A stretch of DNA of 64,000 bases, taken from positions 845,001 to 909,000 of the forward strand of contig NC_009414.2 of NCBI RefSeq assembly GCF_000002875.2. The letters are read 5' to 3'. Source of the stretch: Leishmania infantum JPCM5 (taxonomy: Eukaryota > Euglenozoa > Kinetoplastea > Trypanosomatida > Trypanosomatidae). The position numbers and the translations under genes are program-made. Positions 10,701 through 19,942 of the stretch are shown here, in pieces (within the stretch, counting starts at the first letter, position 1; each line of letters starts with the position of its first letter). The notes beneath the pieces are model-generated. The model did no database searches, was not told the origin of the DNA, and saw nothing but the letters and a program-made list of their open reading frames with translations.

Positions 10701-11654
10701 GCGCTGCGAGGCTGCGACAACGTCCACGAAGTAGTCCAGCAGTGGTGCGTCGAGGCAGGGGAGCAGCGAAGACGGCTTCAGCTTCGGAACGAGGTGGCCC
10801 GCGTAGACATCCAAGATGCGCCGCGCCAGCTCCCCGTCTCCGGCGACGCAGGCCAGAAATTTAGCTGTGTTGTCGACGAAGGACTCGAAAACGGCACGAC
10901 ACTCCTCAGAGAGCGGCGCTTCGATCATGGAGTGCAAGAGGGCACACGGCACAGCGGAGTAGCCACCGCCAACTTCACCTGCCCGATTGGCGCCAGACGC
11001 GGTGGTAGATGGAGAAGAAGGATGCGCCTTCTTGTCGGTATCGCCGGCATGTGAGGCGCCTCCTTTGCCTTTCCCAGGTTTGCTATTGGCAGCGTTCCCA
11101 GCAGCGGGGGGCTCGAGCGCCCCTAAGCGAAGAAAGCGGCGCATGTAGGCCGGCGTCAAAGAGTGAGTGAGCGCCATGAATGTAAAGAGCGTCACCTCCT
11201 TCTCCACCTCTGCGTCGTCGCCGTCGACTTCCCTCGACGCCGCCGTCGAAGCTCTGGCGAGGGTGCACGCCACAGATGAGCCGCTCAGTGAAGGCACCTC
11301 TTGAGGAGCCAGCACCTGCTCTGCATCCCGTAGAAGGTACGAGATGGGATAGGTGGATAGTGAGCTGGCGTGGGCGGCCGCCAGCAGCAGTGGACGATAA
11401 AGCCGCAGACATGGTGTGTGGTTCGGCGTGCCCTCCTTGAGCGAAGCGCAAAGGATGGGCAACGTTGTGGTCACCTCGCTCACCCCCTCAAGGGACTCGA
11501 GCTTGCCGGCCGCGGCGACGGTGCCAAGTGTCCCTTGCACCGCTTGGGCCTTGCTGACAAGGTCATCTGGGGCGTTGACAGGAAAGGGTGGTCGTCCAAG
11601 CGCGTCATCGAAGGCTTTGATAACCCGAGACGCCTCCGCCCTCCAGTCCGTCAT
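7740..11654 (-). CDS. Large conserved-type protein with central/C-terminal coiled coil, function unknown
   Basis: 1304 aa. I do not recognise the family. The first ~850 residues are mostly helical and Leu/Ala-rich, broken by low-complexity linkers (a Lys/Gly-rich one near 210-240 and a Lys/Ser-rich one near 530-580), suggesting a solenoid. About residues 860-1010 form a strongly charged Arg/Glu/Ala/Gln coiled coil. A compact C-terminal block (about 1130-1230) is followed by a D/E-rich segment and the tail DVEFGI. The start is ATG MTDWRAEASRV at 11654. The open frame runs 167 codons further upstream, but that stretch is Pro/Ser/Thr-rich translation of a polypyrimidine region and is rejected. 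The coiled coil suggests a structural or cytoskeletal role; this is inference. Confidence 0.85.
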   Translation of the reverse strand: MTDWRAEASRVIKAFDDALGRPPFPVNAPDDLVSKAQAVQGTLGTVAAAGKLESLEGVSEVTTTLPILCASLKEGTPNHTPCLRLYRPLLLAAAHASSLSTYPISYLLRDAEQVLAPQEVPSLSGSSVACTLARASTAASREVDGDDAEVEKEVTLFTFMALTHSLTPAYMRRFLRLGALEPPAAGNAANSKPGKGKGGASHAGDTDKKAHPSSPSTTASGANRAGEVGGGYSAVPCALLHSMIEAPLSEECRAVFESFVDNTAKFLACVAGDGELARRILDVYAGHLVPKLKPSSLLPCLDAPLLDYFVDVVAASQRAGHTTLLSSRELRDVALRAWDAARLRRLGCAAVSRSIGTEDATASLLVYVFLYLIYCDLGSDETPTTPPPSQPDTAATEPRLSVTESHLIAAVCKASKAVFLADRAPASCASVSSAYVQSELGVLLVEGSALPMALAPLQVFGDLLLARPAAVALWRRGLVRQLEWGTEDATLMMATATASASLVEASVVSVLEGVLRGVPRSDQGVRPSTKHEQESAKGGAAKSKRKQKSAAGRSGKGSRIDAASSSPNGGLPSAAAAAVPAPVPLSELLSGCCTCLLLTALLRAGAEASRGEGGSSVDSVCYQDGHVLDCVVRAYSYLLQHQSQRLSAALWHKFSIFTCFMWQWAMTALCRDTEGGGMTYLASMRTLLSAPSTIAVLTALTEDTGSMLWLSPLLLPSYFFLPSTSNAAAEMLSQVLWGSPCRALWIAVVRAAASGEIVGGGGKTAGQAAKTTSSLLTQQLHPIPPAFLLGLLCSQWSDPIVADVAECVAATTVGAGDGTALVASLIRMRTSSACAGDVALPPTCGLAFERAPASASQHGLQRLLDEVERLQEKYLTAAKSARQEAHEEDHQRMQEQLQSVRALADAHRAFCNTAEAKRAARTAEQQHVQEELQRRRAAHVARLRDDAAALERKRQVALETLRRKAMQSRVDAEAARQRRFDSYRRRLESEYRVSTFLEHLQLSSARVMEVREALRTVMDSITPDDLLEYLVSGKAKVPADMLDGDEDVNAADEIEASGGNVDQRTAPSTKRATDPQAPVSPPPRPPATGERRDFWADVMDGASTNRGTGSPGDEDSSYHRISETAPAPTMRTADANVAPAPHNRSFHARIAPLMDLFCYDDGDEFGRVPDMLPIVRLRMASRVWPAPQVQSLGFTDVRDAFERMRDRGLVCIQDDVAQLTLLGFRYHYPFHDPDGMLEVHLREARERVRALVEARKGWRRDNATDDEGSKGGEDMVAKEEEDEEDEASVYPSEDRLLPDVEFGI

Positions 11655-12328
11655 GGAAGGGTGCACGACGGGCGGAGGGAGAAACCTCTCAAGAGCGTGC
11701 GCGTCTGTCACTTTTTCAGTTGTCCACAGTTCGTGGAGCGGGAAGAGGAGTCGAATTACAGAGGGGGAGAGCACGCGTGAGAGCAACAAGCAAGGGGAAT
11801 GAACAGCTTGTCGACGAAAACACAACCTCCGATGGCGCCATGGGGAAGGCGGGGAAGAGAGGGAGGGGGTGGGGGCGGGTGGACTCCAGTGTGTGACAAG
11901 GTACAGTGACCCCAACTTACCTACCGAGCAAGCAGTGTAAGAAGACTTCAGCGGCAAGGGTAACTCTTCTGCCTGTATCATTCTTTTTTGCTTTTTCGGG
12001 GTGGTGGTGGTGGTGGTGGGGTGGAGTGAGGAGGGAGGAACGGAGGGAGGGAGGGAGGGGGAGGGTTCGTACGCGGCCACGACGGATAATCCGTACTTTG
12101 GCGGAGCCCCGTCAGCAGCGAGTGCGCAAAGAGAGGCGCCAGCGACGACAACCACAAAACTCCGAAACTGCGATCAAGGCGCAGCGAGCTAAAAACGGGT
12201 CCGCCTCCCCTGACCGCACACCGTTCCATTAATGATCCTCCTTCCACCATTTTTCCTTCATCGGCGTTCAGCATCCACAACGGCAGCGCCGATGGGAGGT
12301 CAGACAGCGAAGAGCTAGTACCCTGTAC
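11655..12328. other. Intergenic region with GGT/GGA-rich tract
   Basis: Contains a (GGT)n run around 12001-12020 and purine-rich stretches (11850-11880, 12025-12065). These read as polypyrimidine on the coding strand and are candidates for splice-acceptor tracts of the gene starting at 11654. No coding region seen. Confidence 0.6.
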
Positions 12329-13723
12329 TTACGTCGCCTCATCGGTGCGCACTTTCCTGTGGCTCGAAGTTGGCACACGGAAGACCTGCTCCAGCGCAGG
12401 GCCCTCGATGAGGTAGACTTGCGAGAAGGACGCGCTCTCCGACTCCGGCAGCAACGGGTGGTCGCAGGCGACAGAGAAGGCGCGTAGAAACTTGAGACGC
12501 AGATGGCACTTCTCCAGCGCGTTGCGCAGTGCATCTGCGAGGGGACGGCGCTTCATCGGGCAATCCTGATTGGCTTTGCTCTCGTCACCGCCATAGAAAA
12601 CCTTGCGACGGGGCAGGAGGTCGTGCACACCAAGCGGCGCCTCTTCCTGGGCCACGATGAGCATCGTGCCAACGCCAATCACTTTGTTGTTTGCAAGCGA
12701 ACGCACGAGCTCCGCCCACTGATTGCTGGTACTGAGGAACTTGGGGTGGCACTCGATGTACACAACATCTTGCTGGTGTCGTACACGCAGCTCGGCAGGG
12801 TCGCAGCAGACGGTCTCGCAGGTCTTGAACACAGAGGCGGAGTGGTTGCAAATTAGGTTTGCCCGCGCCCACTCCAGCGACGTCTCCTCGCGGTGGAGGA
12901 CGGTGACGTGCTTTGCCGTCATGACTGCGTTCATCGCGGCCGACCCGCTGCGGTCGTAGATTGTGAGGACGCGCTTCCCCTTCCCCACATCGCGCATCAT
13001 GCGGCGGGTGCGGCGGTGTGCAGGGTTGATGAGAAACAAGTTTTCCGTTGACGGCATCCGCATGTCGGGTCTCAGCCAGAGGTGACTCACACCGCCCTCC
13101 ACGTACAGCTGCGGGAGCGAGATGGTGGGCGTGACGATCGACACCCGCGCTGTATCACCGAGAGTCGGAGTGTCCAAGAGCACATCCTCAGCGCCGCGAC
13201 GAGACAGGAAATCCAACAGGGGTGTCACTAGCCTCTCCGCCCCGAATGACGTTGCCACAACGCGCACGAAGCACTCAGAGAAAACGTCCACAAAGAGAGA
13301 CGGCAGACTATCAGCGTAGCCGTTGACGACGCGGTACGTGTTGCTCTGTGTCTGCGGAAGAATGCGCCGGCGTCGCTCCCATGCCTCGTGCACGCGGGCC
13401 ATAAAAAAGTCTTCGCTGATCGCCGGCAGCATCGCGGCCAAGCTCGCTGTCATGTCGAACACATCCACTCGCTTCAGATGCGGCTCGTAGAAGCCGAGTG
13501 CTACCAGCGAGTTGTCATCTCGGCGGACCTCCACGATGCGGCCGGCCTCCAGCTCATGCCTGGCGAAGTCGACGCTGCTGGGGTGGAAGAGTCGCAGTGG
13601 CAGATTGCACTGCCGACGCCGCGTCATGAGCCGGTGCTGCGTCGGCTGCAGACGCAGCTGCGGAAACTTATGCGCCGCCTGAATGCGGCTACCCGCCAGC
13701 GGCCCAAGAACCTTTGCGTGCAT
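12329..13723 (-). CDS. RlmI/RlmK-like class I SAM methyltransferase, divergent
   Basis: 464 aa from ATG 13723. Family layout matches bacterial 23S rRNA m5C methyltransferase RlmI: N-terminal PUA-like segment (LRLFHPSSV, about residues 43-51), linker domain with TYRVVNGYADSLPSLFVD (about 129-146), a Rossmann core with VLTIYDRSGSAA (about 252-263), DVVYIECHPKF (319-329), and a C-terminal CDHPLLPESE block like the family's DHP motif. However, the family's K-T-G-x-x-x-D-Q-R segment is replaced by ENLFLINPAHRR, motif I has lost its glycine-rich turn, and DPPKF has become ECHPKF. Catalysis is therefore doubtful. The first 35 residues are basic, lack acidic residues and could be a mitochondrial presequence. 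No AG lies between the upstream pyrimidine tract and 13709, so the true start could instead be MTRRRQ at 13627. Confidence 0.82.
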   Translation of the reverse strand: MHAKVLGPLAGSRIQAAHKFPQLRLQPTQHRLMTRRRQCNLPLRLFHPSSVDFARHELEAGRIVEVRRDDNSLVALGFYEPHLKRVDVFDMTASLAAMLPAISEDFFMARVHEAWERRRRILPQTQSNTYRVVNGYADSLPSLFVDVFSECFVRVVATSFGAERLVTPLLDFLSRRGAEDVLLDTPTLGDTARVSIVTPTISLPQLYVEGGVSHLWLRPDMRMPSTENLFLINPAHRRTRRMMRDVGKGKRVLTIYDRSGSAAMNAVMTAKHVTVLHREETSLEWARANLICNHSASVFKTCETVCCDPAELRVRHQQDVVYIECHPKFLSTSNQWAELVRSLANNKVIGVGTMLIVAQEEAPLGVHDLLPRRKVFYGGDESKANQDCPMKRRPLADALRNALEKCHLRLKFLRAFSVACDHPLLPESESASFSQVYLIEGPALEQVFRVPTSSHRKVRTDEAT

Positions 13724-14583
13724 GCGAATGTAGAGGTATACCGTTATTACGAGATGCGAACAGAGAGGGTGCGCGTTGAGAGTGAAGTGAACAGAGGCCA
13801 CATCGGCTTCGCGAGTAACAACAAGAAGTCCCGCAAATATATGTCGATTACGCCGTGCGCTGCACTGCTGATGAGCAACGGAGAACAAAAACAGCAGAGA
13901 GGGGGTAGAGGAGAGGGGGAGGGTGGGGACGAGATTCTTCACAGTGGACCATCTGAAGAAACTGAGAACAAGTGTGGAGAAGCAGTTGGAGGCGGACGTG
14001 GAGGACAAGAGTGAAGCAGGTATGGAGAATCGCGGGCGTTAACAGCGAAGAAAAGGCAAGGGCAGAGAACATACTACAGAAGGCCCGCTCTGGAGAGCGG
14101 TGTACGAAGTTCATGACCAGCGTGCGCCATTGTCGTCGCCGTCACCTTCGCCTACCCTCAGAGCTTGCAACGCATGTTCGTTTATTCTCGTCTGTGTGGC
14201 CTTCTCGTCACCTCGGCTGCTTTTTTGCCGCTGTCACTTTCCTTTCCTTTTCAATCCCTCGCGTGTGCAACGTTAAACAAAGCAAATTGTGCTCGCTCAT
14301 GACGATTTCGCTGGCGGTCGTGAACGTCCCCCTTCACCCGCCCGCAGCTCGCTGACGGGAGGGAGGGGGGGGAACGCGCACGCGCGTTCCGTCAATGAGA
14401 GGCAAAGGAATGCAAGGCAACGCTCCTTTTCCTGGCTTTCGCGTTTGCAGGTCAGCCATCGCGTATGTGTGTGTTGGTCTGAAGCACGTGCGAGGGCGTG
14501 GGTGGACTCAAAGCAGGATTGGCCCCTCAATCACACAGCACGCCTCGGCATCCCCAATCCCTCCCCATCGCAGTTTAGCCCCG
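13724..14583. other. Intergenic region
   Basis: No coding region supported. Purine-rich on + around 13890-14000 (pyrimidine-rich on the coding strand) and G-rich near 14360. The frame of the downstream gene stays open to 14008 but translates pyrimidine-rich sequence. Confidence 0.55.
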
Positions 14584-15648
14584 CTAGTCCATGAGATACC
14601 GCGCCGCCCAAACATCGTTCATGCATATGACGTCTTGGCGAAGGAGAGAGCCATTGTGAGATGGATGCCCCCGGCTCACTCCTCTGCCGCCCCCCGCTAG
14701 TCGATAGTCGAGCGTAATCTCTTCACCGCGGCTAATGCGGCGCCGTGCACGCACGACAACGGAGCGCCGCACCGCCGACACCACCGCCGCGGCGGCCGGT
14801 GACGTGCCACAGTGATTCAGTGCATCCAGCCCCGGCGCAAAGACACTACAGCTGCTATCGGGTGTGTTCGAGGTACTGGAAAGTAGCGGCATTCGCAGAA
14901 CGCGGGAACGCACCAGGTACAGGCTTGTCAGAAGCACCGTGTCGAACAACGACGGGGCTTCGTCGAGAAAGCGGAACTCCACGTTGCTGGCGTGCGTCAT
15001 GATGGCGTCACGGAGGTTGCTGGACAGCTGCTCGAGACACAGGTGTGCCTCCGCGGAGGAGGCGTCGCTGTAGATGGACTCCAATCCCCACTGCAGGTAG
15101 TCCTCGAACGGCAGGCTGGCAGTAAACCGGTCGGACAAGTCGTGTGGCGCTGGGCCAATACTATGGGCAACGCGTGTTGCCGCTGAAAGGTTTAGCGCGT
15201 GCGCGTAGAAGTAGCGCAGTGCCACGCAGGTAGCGAGGGCGGCCTCGACCGGGGAGAGAGTAAGCGCCATCACCGACGGCGCCGCAGCGATGCTCCCCGG
15301 CGCTGCTTCGCACGAGATAGCAGAACTCAAAGACACGCGGTCGGCGGGGGCGTCAGTGGAGAACCTCTGCAGCCACACCCACGCCTCCGGAAACAACGCC
15401 ACGCCCCGATTGCAGTGGCGCAGGTGCCGCGCACCCTTCACATTGTCCAACAAAGGTGACGAAGAACGGCCGCCATCGCGTGGAAGGTCAAGCTGCGTAA
15501 TGAAGCAGTAGCGAAGTGGTACCGATAGCACTAAATCACCGCGGTTCAGTGCAGCAGCGGCGAATACGCCACGAACGCCGTTGCACCGCCGTCGCTGCTG
15601 CCGCAAAGCGCACCAGCGCGCGCCGTGGAGCCGATGCAAGAGGCTCAT
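14584..15648 (-). CDS. SET-domain protein lysine methyltransferase (RuBisCO-LSMT/SETD type)
   Basis: 354 aa. SET-domain enzymes transfer methyl groups from SAM to lysine. Seen: GVRGVFAAAALNRGDLVLSVP near residues 24-44 (opening SET strand, G-x-G-like), a long helical insert typical of the RuBisCO-LSMT class, FAPGLDALNHC with the catalytic-site N-H pair at 278-279, and RRISRGEEITLDYR at 303-316, the family's GEEI..dY motif. The protein stops about 38 residues after that motif, so the C-terminal helical substrate-binding domain of larger relatives is short or absent. Substrate unknown. The ATG at 15648 begins 24 residues before the first SET strand, leaving a short arginine-rich leader. Confidence 0.85.
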   Translation of the reverse strand: MSLLHRLHGARWCALRQQRRRCNGVRGVFAAAALNRGDLVLSVPLRYCFITQLDLPRDGGRSSSPLLDNVKGARHLRHCNRGVALFPEAWVWLQRFSTDAPADRVSLSSAISCEAAPGSIAAAPSVMALTLSPVEAALATCVALRYFYAHALNLSAATRVAHSIGPAPHDLSDRFTASLPFEDYLQWGLESIYSDASSAEAHLCLEQLSSNLRDAIMTHASNVEFRFLDEAPSLFDTVLLTSLYLVRSRVLRMPLLSSTSNTPDSSCSVFAPGLDALNHCGTSPAAAAVVSAVRRSVVVRARRRISRGEEITLDYRLAGGGRGVSRGHPSHNGSLLRQDVICMNDVWAARYLMD

Positions 15649-16134
15649 CAGCGTCTCGGCGCGCCCTCCGCGCCGGGGCCAAAAAGCGGAGCAAAGGAAT
15701 TCTTTTCTTTTTTTCTTGGGCGGGAGTGAAAGGGGTTTCGCGTCTCGGACTTTCGACTATGGATGCTGGCAGCAGACGCCTATGAAGCATCTCCCCCTCC
15801 CTGCAAAAAAAAAGCGGTGCTGTTCACGCTCCGTGTGCGTGGGTGTGGGTACGCTCCCATGCGCGCTATGCGTGAGTTTGTGACGGCGCGGCACAGTTTG
15901 GCGCCTGATGATGAGCTGAGCATGGGGTCCAAAAACGCGAATAAAAAGAGTTGGAGTAGAGGTGTGGCGAAGAGGACACACGCCCACACACCAGTGGAAA
16001 TGAGCAAAACCGCAAGTGAAAAGGTGAATACATAAGGACAGAGAGTACGCTATGGTGGTGAAGCGCAACAGTTGGCATGCACTGCCGCAGTGCGGCTCAC
16101 GCACAGTCCATCAGCGCACACGTTTCTCTATGTA

Positions 16135-16165
16135 TGTATGTGTGTGTGTGCGCGCGCGCGTGTAC
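16135..16165. repeat. Mixed (TG)n(CG)n microsatellite
   Basis: ATGTATG followed by TG dinucleotides and then CG dinucleotides, an alternating purine-pyrimidine tract. Confidence 0.85.
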
Positions 16166-17924
16166 GTGCGCCGGCGGCCCTGTCATCCTCCACTTTGCGC
16201 GCCCTCTTTCCCTCATTCTTTTCGCAAAACAAACAAAAAGAGAGCGAATAGAAACAGACGCACAGACACCACGTCCCTCTCGGCGAACTTTTAGGTGGAT
16301 GTCGGAAGGGCAGCGAGGACGGCGAGGCAACACCTTGAAAACGGTGGCGAAACCGCTGAGCAATCCATACCTCTCGCGAAATTGGACGTGCGAACTTCTG
16401 CAGAGATCCGCTCTCGCCTCCAGTCAGTTGCACCAAATTATTCCTTGTGTTGAGGCACAAACGTGATTCTGTCGCGTGCTAGGCAAGCAGCCAGGACGCA
16501 CAGATCCGGGTAGGTCACGCATTAGTTTTGTCTATCCATTTTTTTTTTCACTTCAGCTCAACCGTTTTCATATAGCCTCTGATTCTCTGCATGATGCAGA
16601 CGCAGGCGTTTGGGTAAGCGATTTGTTTTTTTTTCCTTTGAGCTTCATGTGAGAGGCCTTTGTCCCCCCCCGCCGCCGCCCTCTTACACGCTGCTGCTTT
16701 GATGCGTGGTGTTGCTGTTCCTGTTTCAGTATTCATCAGTAAACAGTGTGAGGATCAAGTCGATGGGTGCGCATAAGGGTCCGTGGCGTTTTCCCCACCG
16801 CGTCATCTTGCTTGTGTTTCTTGTTTGCTCGTCTCTTCGGTCCGTATGGCCGCTTACCGATCATCAAAAGAGAGACGAGGACAAAACGTGGGAAAAGGGA
16901 CAACACAAAACAAAACAACAACAGAGACGGCGCAGTCGTAGACGCCCGAGCACACGTCCGTCAAACAAGAAGAGGGCGAAAGAGGAGGCTCACCAGCACA
17001 CAAGGACACAAGCAAGCAAGCAAATAAAATCATCTCAAAAAAAAGAGCCATGCGACGGAGAGTGAGTCATCCCGCAGGTCCAGAAGGGGAAATGGGTCAT
17101 CCTTTCGAACGCTCCTCCGCTTCGCGTTCCTTTTCTTCCCATTCCATTCGCTTGCTCTCTCTCTTTACGTTTTTTTTTTCGAGATCGTTTCCTTCGAGTG
17201 GGCCGCACCGCACGTGCGACGCCACTGCTTGCACGAGGGCGTGCAGTTCTGAAGGCACGAGTACAATGATGTTTCCTGGCCTTGCTTCGCTGTTGGTCTT
17301 TGTATTTCCGGATAAACAAAAAGGCGCAAAAAAAAAAACAATAAAAGCGCTCGTCATCATCAGAGCGTGCACATGAGAGAAACAAAGGAAAAAAGACGAA
17401 ACAAAAAAAAATCAGGAGATGAGGCGGTAAGCGCGGAGGCGCCAACGGCACAGATACGCAGAACAAGGGAGACGAGGGACAGTGGACATCAGTGCCATCG
17501 CGTACGAGCAGGCCATACAACTGAGATATACTCGCTTGTGGGCATGCGCACTCAGACGTCTATACGTGCCGCCCGGCCCAGGACAGAGGAAATACATATA
17601 TAAAGAAGGCTTGTCGCCGTCGACAACGCGCCCTTGTCAACGCTTGGTGCTTCTCTTTGTTCGGATGACACTTTCTGCGAATCAAACCAGCTTCGCCAAT
17701 CAGCGCCGTCACGCGACAAATAAACACAAAAAGCTCACAAGAGAAAAGACACAACGGCCAGACCAGCAAAGCAACCAACAAGACAACGAAAACGCACCAG
17801 TGCCACCCTGCATGTCCTCCTCCTTCTCTTGCGTCCTTTGTGTTTCTTTTTTTGGTTGTTGTGGTTGTTTCGCTTGGCGCAGCATGGCCGCTTCTCCGTT
17901 TTGTTTTTGTTTGCTTCGCCCTCG

Positions 17925-17955
17925 TGCGCGCGCGCGCGTGTGTGTGTGTGTGTGT
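17925..17955. repeat. Mixed (CG)n(TG)n microsatellite
   Basis: CG dinucleotides followed directly by TG dinucleotides, about 30 bases of alternating purine-pyrimidine sequence. Confidence 0.85.
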
Positions 17956-18892
17956 ACGAAGGCGATCCTTCTCCTCTGTTTCTCTCTCTTTGACTTCTTA
18001 TTCCCCCTTCTATCCATCTCACGTGTTTCGTATTTCGTTTTTCTCTGTTGTCGGTATTTGGCTTCGCATGCGCTTACCACACAAACGCACCCACGGAGGC
18101 AGGGAAAGAAAGGACCAAAAAGAAAGAAAAAGAAGAAACGAGGTAGGGGAGGGGCGGGAGAGCGAGAGGCGGCGCACGGGCACTTGCACAAGCGCGTACC
18201 CATCTATGGAGCGAGAGAAGACACGAAAGCAGCACGAAATGACAGGTGAAGAAAAAATGGGTGTCATGAATCCGAAGGGGAGGAAGAGGGGAGACGAAAA
18301 GGTAACAACGCAAAACAAAATAAAAAAAGATAGGGAGCAAAGAGAGAAGTACAACGGAATAATGAACCAAACGCCAACGGCATATATAGATAGATCGAAA
18401 TATATAGATGTCGGCAGAGCGCGAAGACCTGCGATTGGGGGAGGGAGATGACGAGAAAGAGGCAAGCACATGCACATCTCATCAAATGCACAGACCTGCT
18501 CTCGGTAGGGCACTAGAGGAAGAGGGTGAGCTAGTATGAAATCGATACTGCGAGTGCGTGTATGAGGCCACGAGGAGGATAGAAAAATGAGGAAGTTAAC
18601 AGAGCGAAGCGGGGCGTGAGGGGAAAGTGAGCGCGCGAGGGTGTGCTGCTCCTCTCCCCATCTGTTCTTGCGAGAGCGTTTTCTCGTAGGCTTCACGGGA
18701 GAAACGTCCACGATTCGCAATGCTTCGCAGCGCCTCTCCTCATTTTCTACGGAGGATATAATTCAAGCCCACAAACACGGGCACGGACATCGGCAGACGC
18801 GTGGGTGACACGCATTTCTTCATCGAATACTCACCTCACAATGCTTCACTGTCCCGCCTCTGTGACCCTACTGTACCTTCGCCGCGTTGCTT

Positions 18893-19942
18893 CTACGCGT
18901 AGGGGTCCTCGGCAGCCTGCATGGAGGCGGTGTAGTCTGTTATCATGTCGCTGAGCGCCTTGGCGTTGTAGCGGCCAGTGCGGGCGAAGCGGCACTGCGC
19001 CACGACGGGAATGATGCCGCCCACAGTGATCCACTCGCACTTCTTGAACCATTTCTCGGCAGAACAGTCCTCTTTCTCAGCCGCTCTGGTCGTGGACTCA
19101 CCCTTCTTTTTCGCCTCGGGCCCCTTCCCTTCCCTCGCTGCCTCGTTAGCAGCCTTCTCCTCGGCGTCGATCTTCCTCGCTGCGGCGACGGTAGCTCTTA
19201 CTGTGGCGTCCTGCTTCTTGGCCCACGCCTCGCTGCGGTAGTGGAGGATGTGCCAATCCCTCTCCACGCCGTCGTCAATGGGCTCCGACTTCACACATTT
19301 GTGCTGCACAGCGTTGTGCACGAGCAGCTCTGACAGCGTCGTGCCGTCGAAGACGATGGCCTGGCCTCCAGAGGCGCAGGCGCAGAGCTGGGCCATCGCC
19401 GCACCCTGGCCGTGGCCGATGTACACGGTAATCAGCTCCTCGGCAGTATGTGCACGGACCACCTTGATCTGGTTGGCGCCATGCTCGGAGTGCTCTTCAA
19501 GGTTGTTGCCGTAGTCGTCGGAGATCTGACCAGGGAACGTCACCACGCGGCCCACCGTCTCGTTCGTCTCCGTGTCGATCACCACGAAAGAGCGCACGCG
19601 CAAGAAGAAGACGCTCTTCAAGCGGGCGAACTCCGCATCCATAGCGTCCGCAGCCTCAGCGACGGCGGTGTTACGGCTCGCCCCGGCGGCCTGGCGCATT
19701 TCCGACGTCACCTTGCCAACGTATGCCTGCTGACCGGGGCTGCGCAGCGTGTCCAGGTACATCATGATATCAGCAGTTTCTGGCTCCGAGACGCAGATTT
19801 CACACATGGCGTAGCTGCCGATCAGCGTCGACGTCTCCACCGGCTTGTCAGGGGAGCAGAGAAACGCCATATGCGAGAGGAAGCGGGCATCGATCTTAAA
19901 GTCCTCGACACCGAAGACGGTGTGGACGGCAGGAGCGGGCAT
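18893..19942 (-). CDS. Protein of unknown function, 349 aa
   Basis: I do not recognise the family. The protein opens MPAPAVHTVFGVEDFKID and has a globular N-terminal two-thirds with a mixed alpha/beta look (VVTFPGQISDDYG, ITVYIGHGQGAAMAQL). A Lys/Glu/Ala-rich charged linker spans about residues 240-295, followed by a conserved-looking C-terminal block (WFKKCEWITVGGIIPVVAQCRFARTGRYNAKALSDM). No signal peptide or membrane segment is seen, so it is probably cytosolic. The start is ATG 19942. The frame is open to 20062, but that 40-codon stretch is Ser/Leu-rich translation of a pyrimidine tract that abuts the ATG. The GHGQG-like turn could suggest a nucleotide- or phosphate-binding loop, but this is weak. 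Confidence 0.85.
   Translation of the reverse strand: MPAPAVHTVFGVEDFKIDARFLSHMAFLCSPDKPVETSTLIGSYAMCEICVSEPETADIMMYLDTLRSPGQQAYVGKVTSEMRQAAGASRNTAVAEAADAMDAEFARLKSVFFLRVRSFVVIDTETNETVGRVVTFPGQISDDYGNNLEEHSEHGANQIKVVRAHTAEELITVYIGHGQGAAMAQLCACASGGQAIVFDGTTLSELLVHNAVQHKCVKSEPIDDGVERDWHILHYRSEAWAKKQDATVRATVAAARKIDAEEKAANEAAREGKGPEAKKKGESTTRAAEKEDCSAEKWFKKCEWITVGGIIPVVAQCRFARTGRYNAKALSDMITDYTASMQAAEDPYA

Larger units (their letters stand above)
15649..18892. other. 3.2-kb gene-less region
   Basis: No ORF on either strand looks like a real protein; those up to 255 codons are Phe/Ser/Cys/Val- or Arg/Lys-rich readings of pyrimidine or purine tracts. It contains TG/CG alternating runs (about 16135-16165 and 17925-17955), many A runs and ATAGATA-like motifs near 18380-18412. 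A lower-bias stretch at 16290-16520 could be part of a 3' UTR. Most is probably the 3' UTR of the gene starting at 19942. No tRNA-like A/B boxes were noticed. Confidence 0.55.

Noticed and set aside
18019..18720. 233-codon minus-strand ORF
   Set aside because: Ser/Leu/Phe-rich reading of a pyrimidine tract, overlapped by equally long ORFs in other frames.
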